Shown piece after piece: positions 8,420-18,307 of a stretch of DNA of 64,000 nt. The notes beneath the pieces were generated by a model. That model ran no database searches and was not told where the DNA came from. It saw only the letters and a list, made by a program, of their open reading frames with translations. Position 1 is the stretch's first letter. Every line of letters begins with the position of its first letter. Both the position numbers and the translations under genes were made by a program. This DNA is from Fischerella sp. CENA71 (GTDB taxonomy: Bacteria; Cyanobacteriota; Cyanobacteriia; Cyanobacteriales; Nostocaceae): the NCBI GenBank assembly GCA_024239075.1, contig JANBVI010000006.1, forward strand, positions 124,001-188,000. The letters run 5' to 3'.

Positions 8420-10438
8420 ATGATTCCTCGCAGTCACATTCGCAATATTGGCATTTCTGCTCACATTGATGCTGGGAAAACCACTATTTCTGAGCGAATT
8501 TTGTACTATACCGGCAAAATTCACAAGATGGAAGAAGTGGGTGGGGATGGTGATGGCGCAACGATGGATTATATGGAATTAGAACGGGAAAAAGGGATTA
8601 CAATCACTTCCGCAGCTATCACCTGTTTTTGGAATGACACGCAAATTAATTTAATTGATACACCTGGACATGTTGATTTTACGATAGAAGTCGAGCGTTC
8701 CTTACGAGTGTTGGATGGGGCAATTATGGTGCTGTGTGGTGTGGCTGGCGTGCAGTCCCAGTCAATCACGGTCGATAGACAAATGAAGCGCTATCGTGTG
8801 CCACGTATCGCTTTTATCAACAAGTTAGATCGGATAGGTGCGAATCCTTGGCGTGTAGTTGATGCACTGCGAGACAAACTTGGTTTAAACCCTGTGGTAA
8901 TGCAATTACCCATTGGTTTAGAAGATAAATTCGAGGGTGTGATCGATTTAATCGAGATGAACGCTAGTTATTTTACAGGAGAAAACGGCGAAAACTGGCA
9001 TAAAAAACCGATTCCTGAAGATTTGCAACCACAAGCACAAATAGCACGGGATAAACTGCTTGATCAAATATCCATCCATTCAGAACCAATGATGACAAAG
9101 TTGCTGGCGGGTGAAGAAGTACCCAAGCAAATGATTTGGGATACAATTCGTCAGGGAACTCTGAGTCTGGAATTTACACCTGTGTTGATGGGTTCGGCGT
9201 TCAAAAATAAGGGTGTGCAAAATTTACTTGATGCGATCGCATTATATCTACCTTCTCCCATTGAACGAGGTGCGATCGCAGCAACGGATGTCTCCACCAA
9301 CACACAAGTACAAGTTGATCCCGAACCACAAGCATCAGTGGTAGCACTTGCATTTAAATTAATTGAAGATGAATTTGGTCAACTAACTTACACCCGCCTT
9401 TATTCTGGTACACTTAAGCAGGGCGATCGCCTTTACAATAGCCGCACCAAAAAACAAGTCCGCATCAACCGACTAGTCAGAATAGAAGTAAATAAACGTC
9501 AAGAATTAACCTCTGCTGAAGCTGGGGAAATCATTGGGTTAATGGGAGTGGAGTGTGCATCAGGTGATACCTTATGTTCTCCGGGTACAAATATTTCCCT
9601 AGAAGGAATATTTATACCAGAACCCGTAATGGCGATCGCGATCACCCCCAAAAGCAAAGAAGATATAGATCATATAGCCAAAGCTTTGCACCGTTTTGTG
9701 CGCGAAGATCCCACCCTACACGTCAGCACAGATCCAGAATCTCATCAAACTTTAATGTCAGGCATGGGTGAGTTACATCTGCAAATATATTTAGAACGGA
9801 TGAAACGAGAATACCACGCCGAAGTTTATGTGAGTCCGCCTGCGGTAGCTTACCGAGAAACCATCAACCAATCTGCAACTTTTGACTACACCCTCAAAAA
9901 ACAAACTGGCGGTGCTGGACAATACGCCCATGTTAGGGGACGATTGGAACCGTGTGCAGAACCTTTTATCTTTGAAAACCGAGTTGTTGGTGGTGCAATC
10001 CCTGCTCAGTATATTAGCGCTTGCGAACAAGGATGTATTGATGCTTTGAAAACAGGATGGCTCAAGGGATATCCAATTACGGGAGTCAAAGTAATATTAG
10101 AAGGCGGTTCCCATCATCCGATTGATTCCTCAGAAATGGCCTTTCGGTTTGCAACCAGACTTGGGTTTGAGGAAGCTTTTGCAAAAGCCAACCCAACTAT
10201 TTTAGAACCGATGATGTTGCTGGAAGTGGAAACCCCAAGCCAGTTTGTAGGACGAATTCAGGGTAAATTATTATCACGACGGGCTTTGTTGCTGGGTTCC
10301 CAAACACGAGACAACGATGTAGTTATTCAAGCAGAAGTCCCCTTAGCAGAGATGTTTGGTTATTCTACAGAATTGCGATCGCTTTCTCAAGGAATGGCTA
10401 CTTTCTCCATGGAATTTGCTGAATATCGACAAGTATAG
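8420..10438 (+). CDS. Elongation factor G paralogue (mitochondrial EFG1/spdEFG-like)
   Basis: 672 residues, complete EF-G architecture: GTPase domain with AHIDAGKTT (residues 14-22), DTPGHVDF and NKLD; domain II; domains III-V including GMGELHLQIYLERMKREY and a normal C terminus. The switch I region reads GGDGDGATMDYMELEREKGITI and the G domain has RVLDGAIMVLCGVAGVQSQ, forms that resemble mitochondrial EFG1 and the spirochaete-type EF-G1 group more than the housekeeping bacterial FusA. It would translocate or recycle ribosomes with GTP. It lies between pflB and pflA, away from any rpsL/rpsG/tuf operon, so it is very likely a second EF-G. A role in translation under anoxic or energy-poor conditions is inference. 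Confidence 0.85.
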   Translation: MIPRSHIRNIGISAHIDAGKTTISERILYYTGKIHKMEEVGGDGDGATMDYMELEREKGITITSAAITCFWNDTQINLIDTPGHVDFTIEVERSLRVLDGAIMVLCGVAGVQSQSITVDRQMKRYRVPRIAFINKLDRIGANPWRVVDALRDKLGLNPVVMQLPIGLEDKFEGVIDLIEMNASYFTGENGENWHKKPIPEDLQPQAQIARDKLLDQISIHSEPMMTKLLAGEEVPKQMIWDTIRQGTLSLEFTPVLMGSAFKNKGVQNLLDAIALYLPSPIERGAIAATDVSTNTQVQVDPEPQASVVALAFKLIEDEFGQLTYTRLYSGTLKQGDRLYNSRTKKQVRINRLVRIEVNKRQELTSAEAGEIIGLMGVECASGDTLCSPGTNISLEGIFIPEPVMAIAITPKSKEDIDHIAKALHRFVREDPTLHVSTDPESHQTLMSGMGELHLQIYLERMKREYHAEVYVSPPAVAYRETINQSATFDYTLKKQTGGAGQYAHVRGRLEPCAEPFIFENRVVGGAIPAQYISACEQGCIDALKTGWLKGYPITGVKVILEGGSHHPIDSSEMAFRFATRLGFEEAFAKANPTILEPMMLLEVETPSQFVGRIQGKLLSRRALLLGSQTRDNDVVIQAEVPLAEMFGYSTELRSLSQGMATFSMEFAEYRQV

Positions 10439-10477
10439 CGATCAGTGACTACGGTGTACACACAAGTCTTTTAAAGC

Positions 10478-10570
10478 TAGGACTTACGCAAAAACTCTCC
10501 CAAACTCTTATTTCTTCGTGTCCTTTGCGTCCTTCGCGGTTCGTTTTTCTATGATTTTGCGTAAGTCCTA
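10478..10570. repeat. 93-bp MITE-like element with 16-bp perfect terminal repeats
   Basis: taggacttacgcaaaa at 10478-10493 is the exact reverse complement of 10555-10570. The centre carries a cgtcctttgcgtccttcgcgg-like segment that also appears in other gaps of this window. No coding capacity; looks like a non-autonomous element. Confidence 0.8.
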
Positions 10571-10620
10571 AAAGTTTCTCTATAGACTTTTGATTCCCCC
10601 AACTCCCCCAACTTATAGAC

Positions 10621-10725
10621 AACGAGTATCAAAGACTCGACGACGGGGTTCAAAGACTCAACGACGGGGTTCAAAGACTCAACGACGAGTATCAAACACT
10701 CGATGACGAGTATCAAACACTCGAA
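10621..10725. repeat. 21-bp minisatellite, locus 1
   Basis: About five tandem units of 21 bp with core caaagactcgacgacg and a variable end (gagtat or ggggtt). The same unit length and core recur at 23317-23547 and, more distantly, at 52148-52226. Confidence 0.85.
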
Positions 10726-10832
10726 GAAATTAAGGTTCGCTTTTTCATCCTCCTAGTTTCCTCACAACTTCCTCAAACTATTTGCTTATAACTGCAACTG
10801 AGGTTAAACAAAAGCTTTGATAGGCGAATATT

Positions 10833-11624
10833 ATGCTCAATCAAACATCTCAGATTTCTCTCAGCGTAAACAATCAGCCTGGATCACAGCCAATTACTTT
10901 CGGTTTCATCCACTCAGTGGAAACCTGCGGTACTGTTGATGGCCCTGGTATTCGCTTTATCATTTTTACAACCGGATGTCCACTGCGTTGTCTGTACTGT
11001 TGTAATCCCGATTGTCGTTACTTAGAAAATGGTAAGCAAGCCAGTGTTGATGAACTAATCGCAGAAATTCAGAAGTATACATCTTATATGAAAGCTTCTG
11101 GTGGTGGGGTCACTATTAGTGGTGGAGAACCGTTATATCAACTTAATTTTGTCAGAGAAATCTTTCGACGCTGTCAGGAATTGGGTATACATACAGCGTT
11201 AGATACTTCTGGTTTTTGTGAGTTGGAAGTTGCAAAAACTGTGTTGGAATATGTAGATTTAGTACTACTTGATATCAAATCATTTGACCCGGCTACATAT
11301 AAAAAAGTTACGAGTGTTGATATTGAACCAACTTTGAATCTAGCTAAATATTTGAGTGAGATTAATAAGCCAACTTGGATTCGCTTTGTCCTAGTTCCTG
11401 GTTTAACTGATGAGCCACAAAATATTCAAGGATTAGCTGATTTTATTGCCACACTTAAGAATGTTGAAAAAGTGGAAGTTTTGCCATTTCACAAAATGGG
11501 TGAATATAAATGGGAACAATTAGGTTTTGAATATTTATTAAAAGATACCCCAACTCCATCTGCTGAACAGGTGCAACAAGCTTTAGATATTTTTAGAAGT
11601 AGAGGAGTTTTGGCGATCGCTTGA
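10833..11624 (+). CDS. pflA: Pyruvate formate-lyase-activating enzyme (radical SAM)
   Basis: 263 residues. Radical SAM protein that installs the glycyl radical on PflB using S-adenosylmethionine and a [4Fe-4S] cluster. The cluster motif CxxxCxxC is Cys49, Cys53, Cys56 in TTGCPLRCLYC. The following SAM-binding block GGGVTISGGEPLYQ and the N-terminal VETCGTVDGPGIRF are typical of PflA. An N-terminal extension of about 20 residues precedes the core. adhE follows 150 bp downstream on the same strand; together with pflB it forms the formate branch of fermentation. The lone activase in the window presumably serves Gly717 of PflB. Confidence 0.95.
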   Translation: MLNQTSQISLSVNNQPGSQPITFGFIHSVETCGTVDGPGIRFIIFTTGCPLRCLYCCNPDCRYLENGKQASVDELIAEIQKYTSYMKASGGGVTISGGEPLYQLNFVREIFRRCQELGIHTALDTSGFCELEVAKTVLEYVDLVLLDIKSFDPATYKKVTSVDIEPTLNLAKYLSEINKPTWIRFVLVPGLTDEPQNIQGLADFIATLKNVEKVEVLPFHKMGEYKWEQLGFEYLLKDTPTPSAEQVQQALDIFRSRGVLAIA

Positions 11625-11774
11625 ATACTTAATATGAACAGTTCCAAAAATCCGCCTGTGATTGAAATCGCTCTTAGGTCGATGTTGAAAAATTTGAGAT
11701 ACTCCCGATACCGATTACTGTAACTCCAAATTATAAGTCTCTAGCACAGTGTAATTATTACTCAGGTAGAATTT

Positions 11775-14498
11775 ATGCAAATTACAAATATTCAAGAATT
11801 AGAATCATTAATTGAACGAGTGAAATTAGCACAGGAAAAGTATGCTAATTATTCACAAGAGCAAGTAGACTTTATCTTTAAGCAAGCAGCCTTAGCAGCT
11901 AACGCCGAACGCATCTCTTTGGCGAAACTTGCTGTTGCAGAAACAGGTATGGGAATTGTGGAAGATAAGGTGATTAAAAATCACTTTGCGTCAGAATATA
12001 TTTACAATAAATACAAGCATGAAAAAACCTGTGGTGTAATTGAAGAAGATAAAACTTTTGGCATTCAAAAGATTGCTGAACCTGTGGGTATTCTGGCGGG
12101 TATTGTTCCTGTTACTAATCCGACTTCTACCACTGTTTTTAAAGCTTTAATTGCTCTGAAAACCCGTAATGCAATTATTTTTTCTCCCCATCCGAAAGCG
12201 AAAAAATCTACAATTGCAGCTGCCCAAATAGTCTTAACAGCAGCGATCGCAGCAGGAGCGCCAACAGATATTATTGGTTGGATTGATGAACCAACAGTAG
12301 AACTTTCTCAAGCTTTGATGCAGCATCGAGAAATTCAGTTAATTTTAGCAACTGGCGGATCAGGAATGGTTCGTGCTGCTTATTCATCGGGACATCCCTC
12401 TTTAGGTGTGGGTGCGGGAAATACTCCCGCAGTGATCGACACCACGGCAGATATTCAAACTGCTGTTAGTTCAATTTTGGTGAGTAAAACTTTCGACAAC
12501 GGTATGATTTGTGCTTCTGAACAATCTGTGATTGTTGTTGATGAGATTTACGAACAAGTAAAACAAGAATTTATTTGTCGTGGAGCGTACTTTCTCACTA
12601 ACCAGGAAAAACACAAACTCGGCAATTTCATTTTGAAACAAGGACATTTAAACCCAGTAATTGTAGGACAATCAGTTGAAAGACTTGCAAAAATTGCTGG
12701 AATTGAACTTCAACGGGAAATTAGTAAGTGCAATACAGATACTTATTGTCCTTTACCTAGTAGTTATAAAGTTTTAATTGCCGAAGTAGAAATGATTGGC
12801 CCGTCTGAACCTTTTGCTTACGAAAAACTATCTCCAATCTTAGCAATGTACCGGGCGCGTAATTTCCATGAAGCAGTCACCAAAGCAGATCAATTAATTG
12901 ATTTTGGTGGACCAGGACATACAGCAGTACTGTATACTAATCCAGCCAATTTGGATGATATTGCCTACTTTAAAAATACAGTCAAAACAGGCAGAATTTT
13001 AATTAATACGCCTTCATCTCAAGGGGCGATTGGTGACTTATATAACTTTAAACTTGACCCCTCGCTGACTTTGGGTTGTGGTACTTGGGGCGGTAATACG
13101 ATTTCTGATAACATTGCACCCCATCACCTATTAAATATTAAAACAGTGTCGGAACGCCGAGAAAATATGTTGTGGTTCCGCGTTCCTCCCAAAGTTTACT
13201 TTAAATATGGCTGTTTACCTGTAGCTTTAAACGAATTAGCTGGAAAAAAACGTGCGTTTATTGTGACTGACAAACCCTTATTTAATTTAGGAATAATTGA
13301 CAAAGTCACAAAAGTTTTGGATGAAATTGGTGTTCAACATGATATTTTTCATGATGTCGAACCTGACCCCACTCTTGCAAATGTTAATCAAGGATTAGCC
13401 TTATTACGTAATTATCAACCAGATGTAATTATTGCGATTGGTGGTGGTTCGCCGATGGATGCAGCAAAAGTCATGTGGTTGATGTACGAACATCCCAATG
13501 TCGAATTTGCAGGATTAGCGACACGGTTTATGGATATCCGCAAGCGGGTATACGAATTACCTCCCCTGGGACAAAAAGCAATCATGGTAGCAATCCCGAC
13601 AACTTCGGGTACTGGTTCAGAAGTGACACCTTTTGCAGTTGTTACCGATGATCAAGTAGGAGTGAAATACCCGTTAGCAGATTACGCTTTAACGCCGAAT
13701 ATGGCAATTATAGATCCAGAGTTAGTATTAAATATGCCGAAAAAATTGACGGCATACGGTGGTATTGATGCGCTAACTCATGCTTTAGAAGCCTATGTAT
13801 CGGTAATGGCGACAGATTTCACCGATGGTTTAGCACTACAAGCGATCGCCCTACTGTTTAAATATTTACCACGAGCGTACAAAAATGGTGCGAGTGATCC
13901 CGAAGCGCGGGAAAAAGTACACTACGCAGCAACTATCGCCGGGATGGCTTTTGCAAATGCATTCTTAGGTGTATGTCACTCAATGGCACATAAACTTGGT
14001 GCAACCTTCCACGTACCCCACGGTTTAGCAAATGCACTGATGATTTCCCACGTCATCCGTTACAATGCCACAGATATTCCCTTTAAACAAGCAATCTTCC
14101 CGCAATACAAGTATCCGAACGCCAAAGCACGTTACGCCCAAATCGCAGATTATTTAAGATTGGGTGGCGATACACAGGATGAGAAAATAGAAAGATTAGT
14201 GGAAGCAGTAGAAAACCTAAAACATCAACTTGATATTCCTCACACCATCCAAGCAGCTTTGGGAGATGAAGATCAAGAGTTTTACACCAAAGTTGAAAAA
14301 ATGGCAGATCAAGCATTTGACGATCAATGCACAGGTGCTAATCCTCGCTATCCACTCATCAATGATTTGAAAGAATTGTACATCCTAGCTTACCGGGGTT
14401 GTCACACCGATGCCGCACTTTATCATGAAGTGAATGGGGATCGGGGATCGGGGATTGGGGATCGGGGATCGGGGAGCGGGAACAAACTTGTTAAATAA
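11775..14498 (+). CDS. adhE: Bifunctional acetaldehyde-CoA/alcohol dehydrogenase
   Basis: 907 residues; reduces acetyl-CoA to acetaldehyde and then ethanol with two NADH. The N-terminal aldehyde dehydrogenase domain (about 1-440) has the catalytic Cys246 in [12 protein letters not shown], the same number as in E. coli AdhE. The C-terminal iron-dependent alcohol dehydrogenase (about 450-875) has [10 protein letters not shown], the Fe ligands in [10 protein letters not shown] (His735 region) and VPHGLANAL. The last residues after about 888 ([15 protein letters not shown]) are encoded by a tandem ggggatc repeat at 14436-14480 and are not part of the family. It removes acetyl-CoA made by PFL and recycles NADH. 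Confidence 0.96.
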   Translation: MQITNIQELESLIERVKLAQEKYANYSQEQVDFIFKQAALAANAERISLAKLAVAETGMGIVEDKVIKNHFASEYIYNKYKHEKTCGVIEEDKTFGIQKIAEPVGILAGIVPVTNPTSTTVFKALIALKTRNAIIFSPHPKAKKSTIAAAQIVLTAAIAAGAPTDIIGWIDEPTVELSQALMQHREIQLILATGGSGMVRAAYSSGHPSLGVGAGNTPAVIDTTADIQTAVSSILVSKTFDNGMICASEQSVIVVDEIYEQVKQEFICRGAYFLTNQEKHKLGNFILKQGHLNPVIVGQSVERLAKIAGIELQREISKCNTDTYCPLPSSYKVLIAEVEMIGPSEPFAYEKLSPILAMYRARNFHEAVTKADQLIDFGGPGHTAVLYTNPANLDDIAYFKNTVKTGRILINTPSSQGAIGDLYNFKLDPSLTLGCGTWGGNTISDNIAPHHLLNIKTVSERRENMLWFRVPPKVYFKYGCLPVALNELAGKKRAFIVTDKPLFNLGIIDKVTKVLDEIGVQHDIFHDVEPDPTLANVNQGLALLRNYQPDVIIAIGGGSPMDAAKVMWLMYEHPNVEFAGLATRFMDIRKRVYELPPLGQKAIMVAIPTTSGTGSEVTPFAVVTDDQVGVKYPLADYALTPNMAIIDPELVLNMPKKLTAYGGIDALTHALEAYVSVMATDFTDGLALQAIALLFKYLPRAYKNGASDPEAREKVHYAATIAGMAFANAFLGVCHSMAHKLGATFHVPHGLANALMISHVIRYNATDIPFKQAIFPQYKYPNAKARYAQIADYLRLGGDTQDEKIERLVEAVENLKHQLDIPHTIQAALGDEDQEFYTKVEKMADQAFDDQCTGANPRYPLINDLKELYILAYRGCHTDAALYHEVNGDRGSGIGDRGSGSGNKLVK
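14436..14480. repeat. GC-rich tandem repeat (ggggatc type) forming the adhE C terminus
   Basis: Five to six copies of ggggatc/ggggattg units. They are read in frame and extend AdhE by a G/D/R/S-rich tail. The same motif occurs between genes at 56397-56416. Confidence 0.85.
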
Positions 14499-14551
14499 TT
14501 CCCCCCACACTTCCCCCACTTCCCACACACCCCACACACCCCAGAAGAACT

Positions 14552-17314
14552 ATGCAAACAAATTCCACACTGGCTTCAGACCGCGCTTATGATATTCTCC
14601 GATCCGAATATCAACCTTTAGATGCGATATTTGCGCCGAGAACGATCGCTGTGATTGGTGCAACTGATCGCGATCGCAGTGTGGGACGAACTGTACTTTG
14701 GAATCTGATCAGTCATCCTTTTGGCGGAACGGTTTTTCCTGTCAATCCTAATCGTAGTAGTGTGCTGGGGATTAAAACTTATCCTAATATTGCCGCAGTC
14801 CCAGAATCTATTGATTTAGCGATCATAATTACACCTGCTCCTACTGTTCCGGGGATTATTGGGGAATGTGCAGAGGTGGGAGTTAAAGGTGCGATCGTGC
14901 TTTCGGCTGGTTTCAAAGAAACAGGTGTAGATGGCGCCAAATTAGAACAACAAGTTTTAGAACAACTGCATAACAGCAAAATGCGGTTAATTGGCCCTAA
15001 TTGTTTGGGTGTGATGAATCCTCACACAAGCTTAAATGCTACCTTTGCTAATAGCATGGCATTTCCAGGAAAGGTGGGATTTATTAGTCAAAGTGGGGCG
15101 CTGTGTACGGCAATTTTAGATTGGAGTTTTCGAGAAAACGTCGGTTTTAGCGCCTTTATATCCATCGGTTCCATGCTAGATGTGGGTTGGGGTGATTTGA
15201 TTTATTACCTTGGTGATGACCCGCATACAGAAAGTATTGTAATTTACATGGAATCGGTTGGCGATGCGCGATCGTTTCTCTCCGCAGCACGGGAAGTTGC
15301 CCTTACTAAGCCGATTATTGTGATCAAAGCTGGACGTACAGAAGCAGCAGCCAAAGCCGCAGCCTCTCATACGGGAGCCTTAATGCGAAGTGATGCGGTG
15401 TTTGATGCTGCGTTACGACGTTGTGGAGTATTGCGGGTAAACAGTATTTCTGAGTTGTTCAATATGGCGGAGGTGTTAGCAAAACAACCTCGTCCTCAAG
15501 GGCGGCGACTGACTGTGATTACCAATGCTGGCGGGCCTGGAGTACTGGCGACCGATGCATTAATCACTGGTGGGGGTGAGTTAGCACAATTATCTGCCGC
15601 AACTAATGCAGCCTTAGGTCAAATATTACCAGCCAATGGCAATCATCACAACCCTATTGATCTATTAGGTGATGCTGATCCGACACGCTATGCCCAAGCT
15701 TTAGAAATTACTGCCAAAGACCCCAATAGTGATGGTTTGCTGGTAATTTTGACACCACAGGCAATGACCAACCCTACCCAAACCGCCCATTTGCTCAAAC
15801 CTTACGCCAAAATTGGTAAACCCATCCTCGCTAGCTGGATGGGAGATACAGATATAGAAGCAGGAGCAGAAATTCTCAATCAAGCTTCGATTCCCACTTT
15901 TCCCTTCCCCGATACTGCTGCCCGTGTTTTTAACTATATGTGGCGTTATAGTTACAACTTGCGGGGACTGTATGAAACACCTGTGCTGACTGAAAGTCAA
16001 GATGTAGCCAATGAACATGTGATTGTTGAAACCATTATTCAAAAAGCGCGACTAGCTGGTAGAACTTTACTAACTGAGGTGGAATCAAAACAAATTCTCG
16101 CAGCATACGGTATTCCTATAGTTAAAACTGAGGTAGCAACGAGTACTGAAGAAGCTGTACAGCTAGCGGATAAAATTGGCTATCCGGTTGTACTAAAGGT
16201 ATTTTCCGCAACAATCACTCATAAAACTGATGTGGGTGGTGTGCATTTAAATTTACATGACGCTGACGCAGTCCGTCTGGCTTATGCAGCAATTGCAACT
16301 TCCGTGAAAGAGAAAGTCGGAGAAAGTCACTTTGCTGGCGTTACTGTGCAGCCGATGATTGATTTGAAAAATAGCTATGAACTGATTTTAGGTAGCAGTA
16401 TTGATCCGCAGTTTGGCCCTGTTCTACTTTTTGGTACAGGTGGACAGTTGGTAGAAATATTTCAGGATCGTGCTTTGGGACTTCCACCGCTAAATACGAC
16501 ATTAGCACGGCGGATGATGGAACAAACTCGAATTTATAAGGCCCTACAGGGAATCAGGGGTAGAAAAGCTGTAGATTTAGAAGCACTAGAACAAGTTTTG
16601 GTACGTTTTAGCCAACTTGTAGTTGAACAGCCTTGGATTAAAGAAATTGATATAAATCCTTTATTGGTACAAGCAATTACTCAAAATTCTTTTATTGCCC
16701 TTGATGCACGAATTGTGCTACACGATTTAGATGTCAAAGAGGCAGATTTACCAAAGCCTGTTATTCGTCCTTACCCTACACAATACGTTTCCTTTTGGAC
16801 AATGAAAAACGGGACGAAAGTCACAATTCGCCCGATTCGTCCAGAAGACGAACCATTAATGATTCAGTTTCACAAAACCTTATCAGAAGAAAGCGTTTAC
16901 TTTCGTTATTTTCACCTGATTAAACTCAGTCAGCGTATCGCCCACGAAAGACTCACACGCCTTTGCTTTATCGATTATGACCGAGAAATGGCTTTAGTTG
17001 CTGACTATCACAATCCCCAAACCGGACAACATGAACTTTTAGCGATCGCCAGATTAAGTAAAATCCACGCTACACAAGGTGCTGAGTTTGCGCTGCTAGT
17101 CAGTGACCATTTTCAATGTCAAGGTTTAGGAACCGAATTACTCAAAAGACTACTTCAGGTAGGACGCAGCGAACACTTAAATTACATTAATGCAGAAATC
17201 CTAACCGAAAATTCAGGTATGCAGCGAGTTTGCGAGAAACTCGGTTTTCGCCTTGATCCAATTCCCGATTCTTCAGTTATTAAAGCAGAAGTAAATTTCT
17301 CAAGGAGTCAATAG
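14552..17314 (+). CDS. ADP-forming acetyl-CoA synthetase fused to a GNAT acetyltransferase
   Basis: 920 residues. Order of domains: CoA-binding domain (about 25-150, [17 protein letters not shown]), succinyl-CoA-ligase-like domains (about 160-470) with the phospho-histidine candidate in [15 protein letters not shown]-grasp (about 495-715, [19 protein letters not shown]), and a C-terminal GNAT domain (about 750-920, with [13 protein letters not shown] and [10 protein letters not shown]). The ligase part would turn acetyl-CoA, ADP and phosphate into acetate and ATP. The GNAT part resembles protein lysine acetyltransferases of the Pat type. It lies 53 bp after adhE, so both branches from acetyl-CoA are encoded together. 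It may alternatively act mainly as a regulatory acetyltransferase. Confidence 0.88.
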   Translation: MQTNSTLASDRAYDILRSEYQPLDAIFAPRTIAVIGATDRDRSVGRTVLWNLISHPFGGTVFPVNPNRSSVLGIKTYPNIAAVPESIDLAIIITPAPTVPGIIGECAEVGVKGAIVLSAGFKETGVDGAKLEQQVLEQLHNSKMRLIGPNCLGVMNPHTSLNATFANSMAFPGKVGFISQSGALCTAILDWSFRENVGFSAFISIGSMLDVGWGDLIYYLGDDPHTESIVIYMESVGDARSFLSAAREVALTKPIIVIKAGRTEAAAKAAASHTGALMRSDAVFDAALRRCGVLRVNSISELFNMAEVLAKQPRPQGRRLTVITNAGGPGVLATDALITGGGELAQLSAATNAALGQILPANGNHHNPIDLLGDADPTRYAQALEITAKDPNSDGLLVILTPQAMTNPTQTAHLLKPYAKIGKPILASWMGDTDIEAGAEILNQASIPTFPFPDTAARVFNYMWRYSYNLRGLYETPVLTESQDVANEHVIVETIIQKARLAGRTLLTEVESKQILAAYGIPIVKTEVATSTEEAVQLADKIGYPVVLKVFSATITHKTDVGGVHLNLHDADAVRLAYAAIATSVKEKVGESHFAGVTVQPMIDLKNSYELILGSSIDPQFGPVLLFGTGGQLVEIFQDRALGLPPLNTTLARRMMEQTRIYKALQGIRGRKAVDLEALEQVLVRFSQLVVEQPWIKEIDINPLLVQAITQNSFIALDARIVLHDLDVKEADLPKPVIRPYPTQYVSFWTMKNGTKVTIRPIRPEDEPLMIQFHKTLSEESVYFRYFHLIKLSQRIAHERLTRLCFIDYDREMALVADYHNPQTGQHELLAIARLSKIHATQGAEFALLVSDHFQCQGLGTELLKRLLQVGRSEHLNYINAEILTENSGMQRVCEKLGFRLDPIPDSSVIKAEVNFSRSQ

Positions 17315-17756
17315 TCATTGGTCATTGGTCATTGGTCATGAATCATTTAACAGTTAACAGTTTAATTTGATAACTGATAAGTAATCTCTCTTATCCTCCT
17401 TATCCCCGATCTCTATTCCCCGTTACCCCTTCGCCCCTAATCCCCTTGGGGGAGTGGGGACCCCGAGTTCCCCAGAGGGGACCCCTACCTTCCCCAATCC
17501 CTAAACTCAGAAATCAAGAATGATGTGGGATGCACTACACTTAAATTAAGAAAGACCAGTGTAATTTCTTTAGTTGTCAGGTACAAACCTTTTTTGCCAC
17601 TCTATTGAACAAAAATATATCCTGTAGGCAAGAATCACACAAAGTAGCTGAACTATTATAAAAAAAGTTTCAAGGAGATTAACCAACCTCAAAAACCTTA
17701 ACAAGAGGATGATCTTCTCCTGTTGTCCCTAAACACGCTCAAGTTATAAGATCCTT
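17315..17756. other. Repeat-rich gap after the fermentation island
   Basis: No gene. 17316-17338 is an STRR (tcattgg units). 17400-17500 is a C-rich stretch with a strong imperfect hairpin (ccccttgggggagtgggg / ccccagaggggacccc region). The right part is AT-rich and leads to the next gene. Confidence 0.65.
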
Positions 17757-18164
17757 GTGCAATCTCAAAAACCCGAAAAACTTGATTTTAATAGCGAATA
17801 CCCCTGTCCCTGTCGTCGTCGGGGACGGTTAATTCCGATTACCCTCACAGAAGCGTTTGGGTGCGATCGCTGTCAACAAATCTTTGTAGTTGAAGATAAT
17901 GGTTATGTACTGGAACAGCTTTCTACTACCTATCCCTATAAACGCGCTTGGCGCTGGACAGGTTCTACCTGGCAAGTCGTCCATCCGCGTTTAGGAGAAA
18001 GCTATCTACCAGTAGCACTTGGCATTATTTTCGTGCTAGTGATTATATGGTTGCCATTAGCGCTACGATTGGCCAGTGGTTCTAGTATAATCGCTTGGGC
18101 AATGGTAGCAGTACTTTTGGCAATTCTACCCGCACTGATGGTCTGGCTTACTTACAGACGTTAA
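17757..18164 (+). CDS. Conserved cyanobacterial zinc-ribbon membrane protein, function unknown
   Basis: 135 residues from GTG 17757. The N-terminal soluble part holds a four-cysteine metal site: two cysteines in EYPCPCRRRGRLIPI and CDRC in GCDRCQQIFVV. This is followed by a region with several W and Y (YPYKRAWRWTGSTWQVV) and two membrane helices (about 82-104 and 108-130) with a short charged end. It looks like the cyanobacterial small zinc-ribbon membrane proteins of unknown role. No ribosome site is obvious. The gene stands alone before the proA homologue. Confidence 0.65.
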   Translation: MQSQKPEKLDFNSEYPCPCRRRGRLIPITLTEAFGCDRCQQIFVVEDNGYVLEQLSTTYPYKRAWRWTGSTWQVVHPRLGESYLPVALGIIFVLVIIWLPLALRLASGSSIIAWAMVAVLLAILPALMVWLTYRR

Positions 18165-18266
18165 TTTAATGACCGAATTCCTTCCAGGGTAGAAGAAAGC
18201 GGATAAATTCTGGGACTCAATCTGCAATCTAAAATCCTGTTAGAGGATAGCCCCCGGATAAACCCT

Positions 18267-18304
18267 GGGGATTAATCCAAAATCCAAAATCTAAAATCCA
18301 AAAT
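18267..18304. repeat. STRR, unit aaaatcc/aaaatct
   Basis: About five 7-bp units directly upstream of the proA-like start codon. Confidence 0.75.
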
Positions 18305-18307
18305 TGT

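Larger units (their letters stand above)
10439..10832. other. Repeat-filled gap between EF-G and pflA
   Basis: 394 bp with no gene. It holds a 93-bp inverted-repeat element (10478-10570) and a 21-bp minisatellite (10621-10725). The rest is AT-rich and should contain the pflA promoter. Confidence 0.7.

Noticed and set aside
15701-16042. 113-residue minus-strand frame within the acetyl-CoA synthetase gene
   Set aside because: Antisense shadow; no ribosome site and no recognisable protein.
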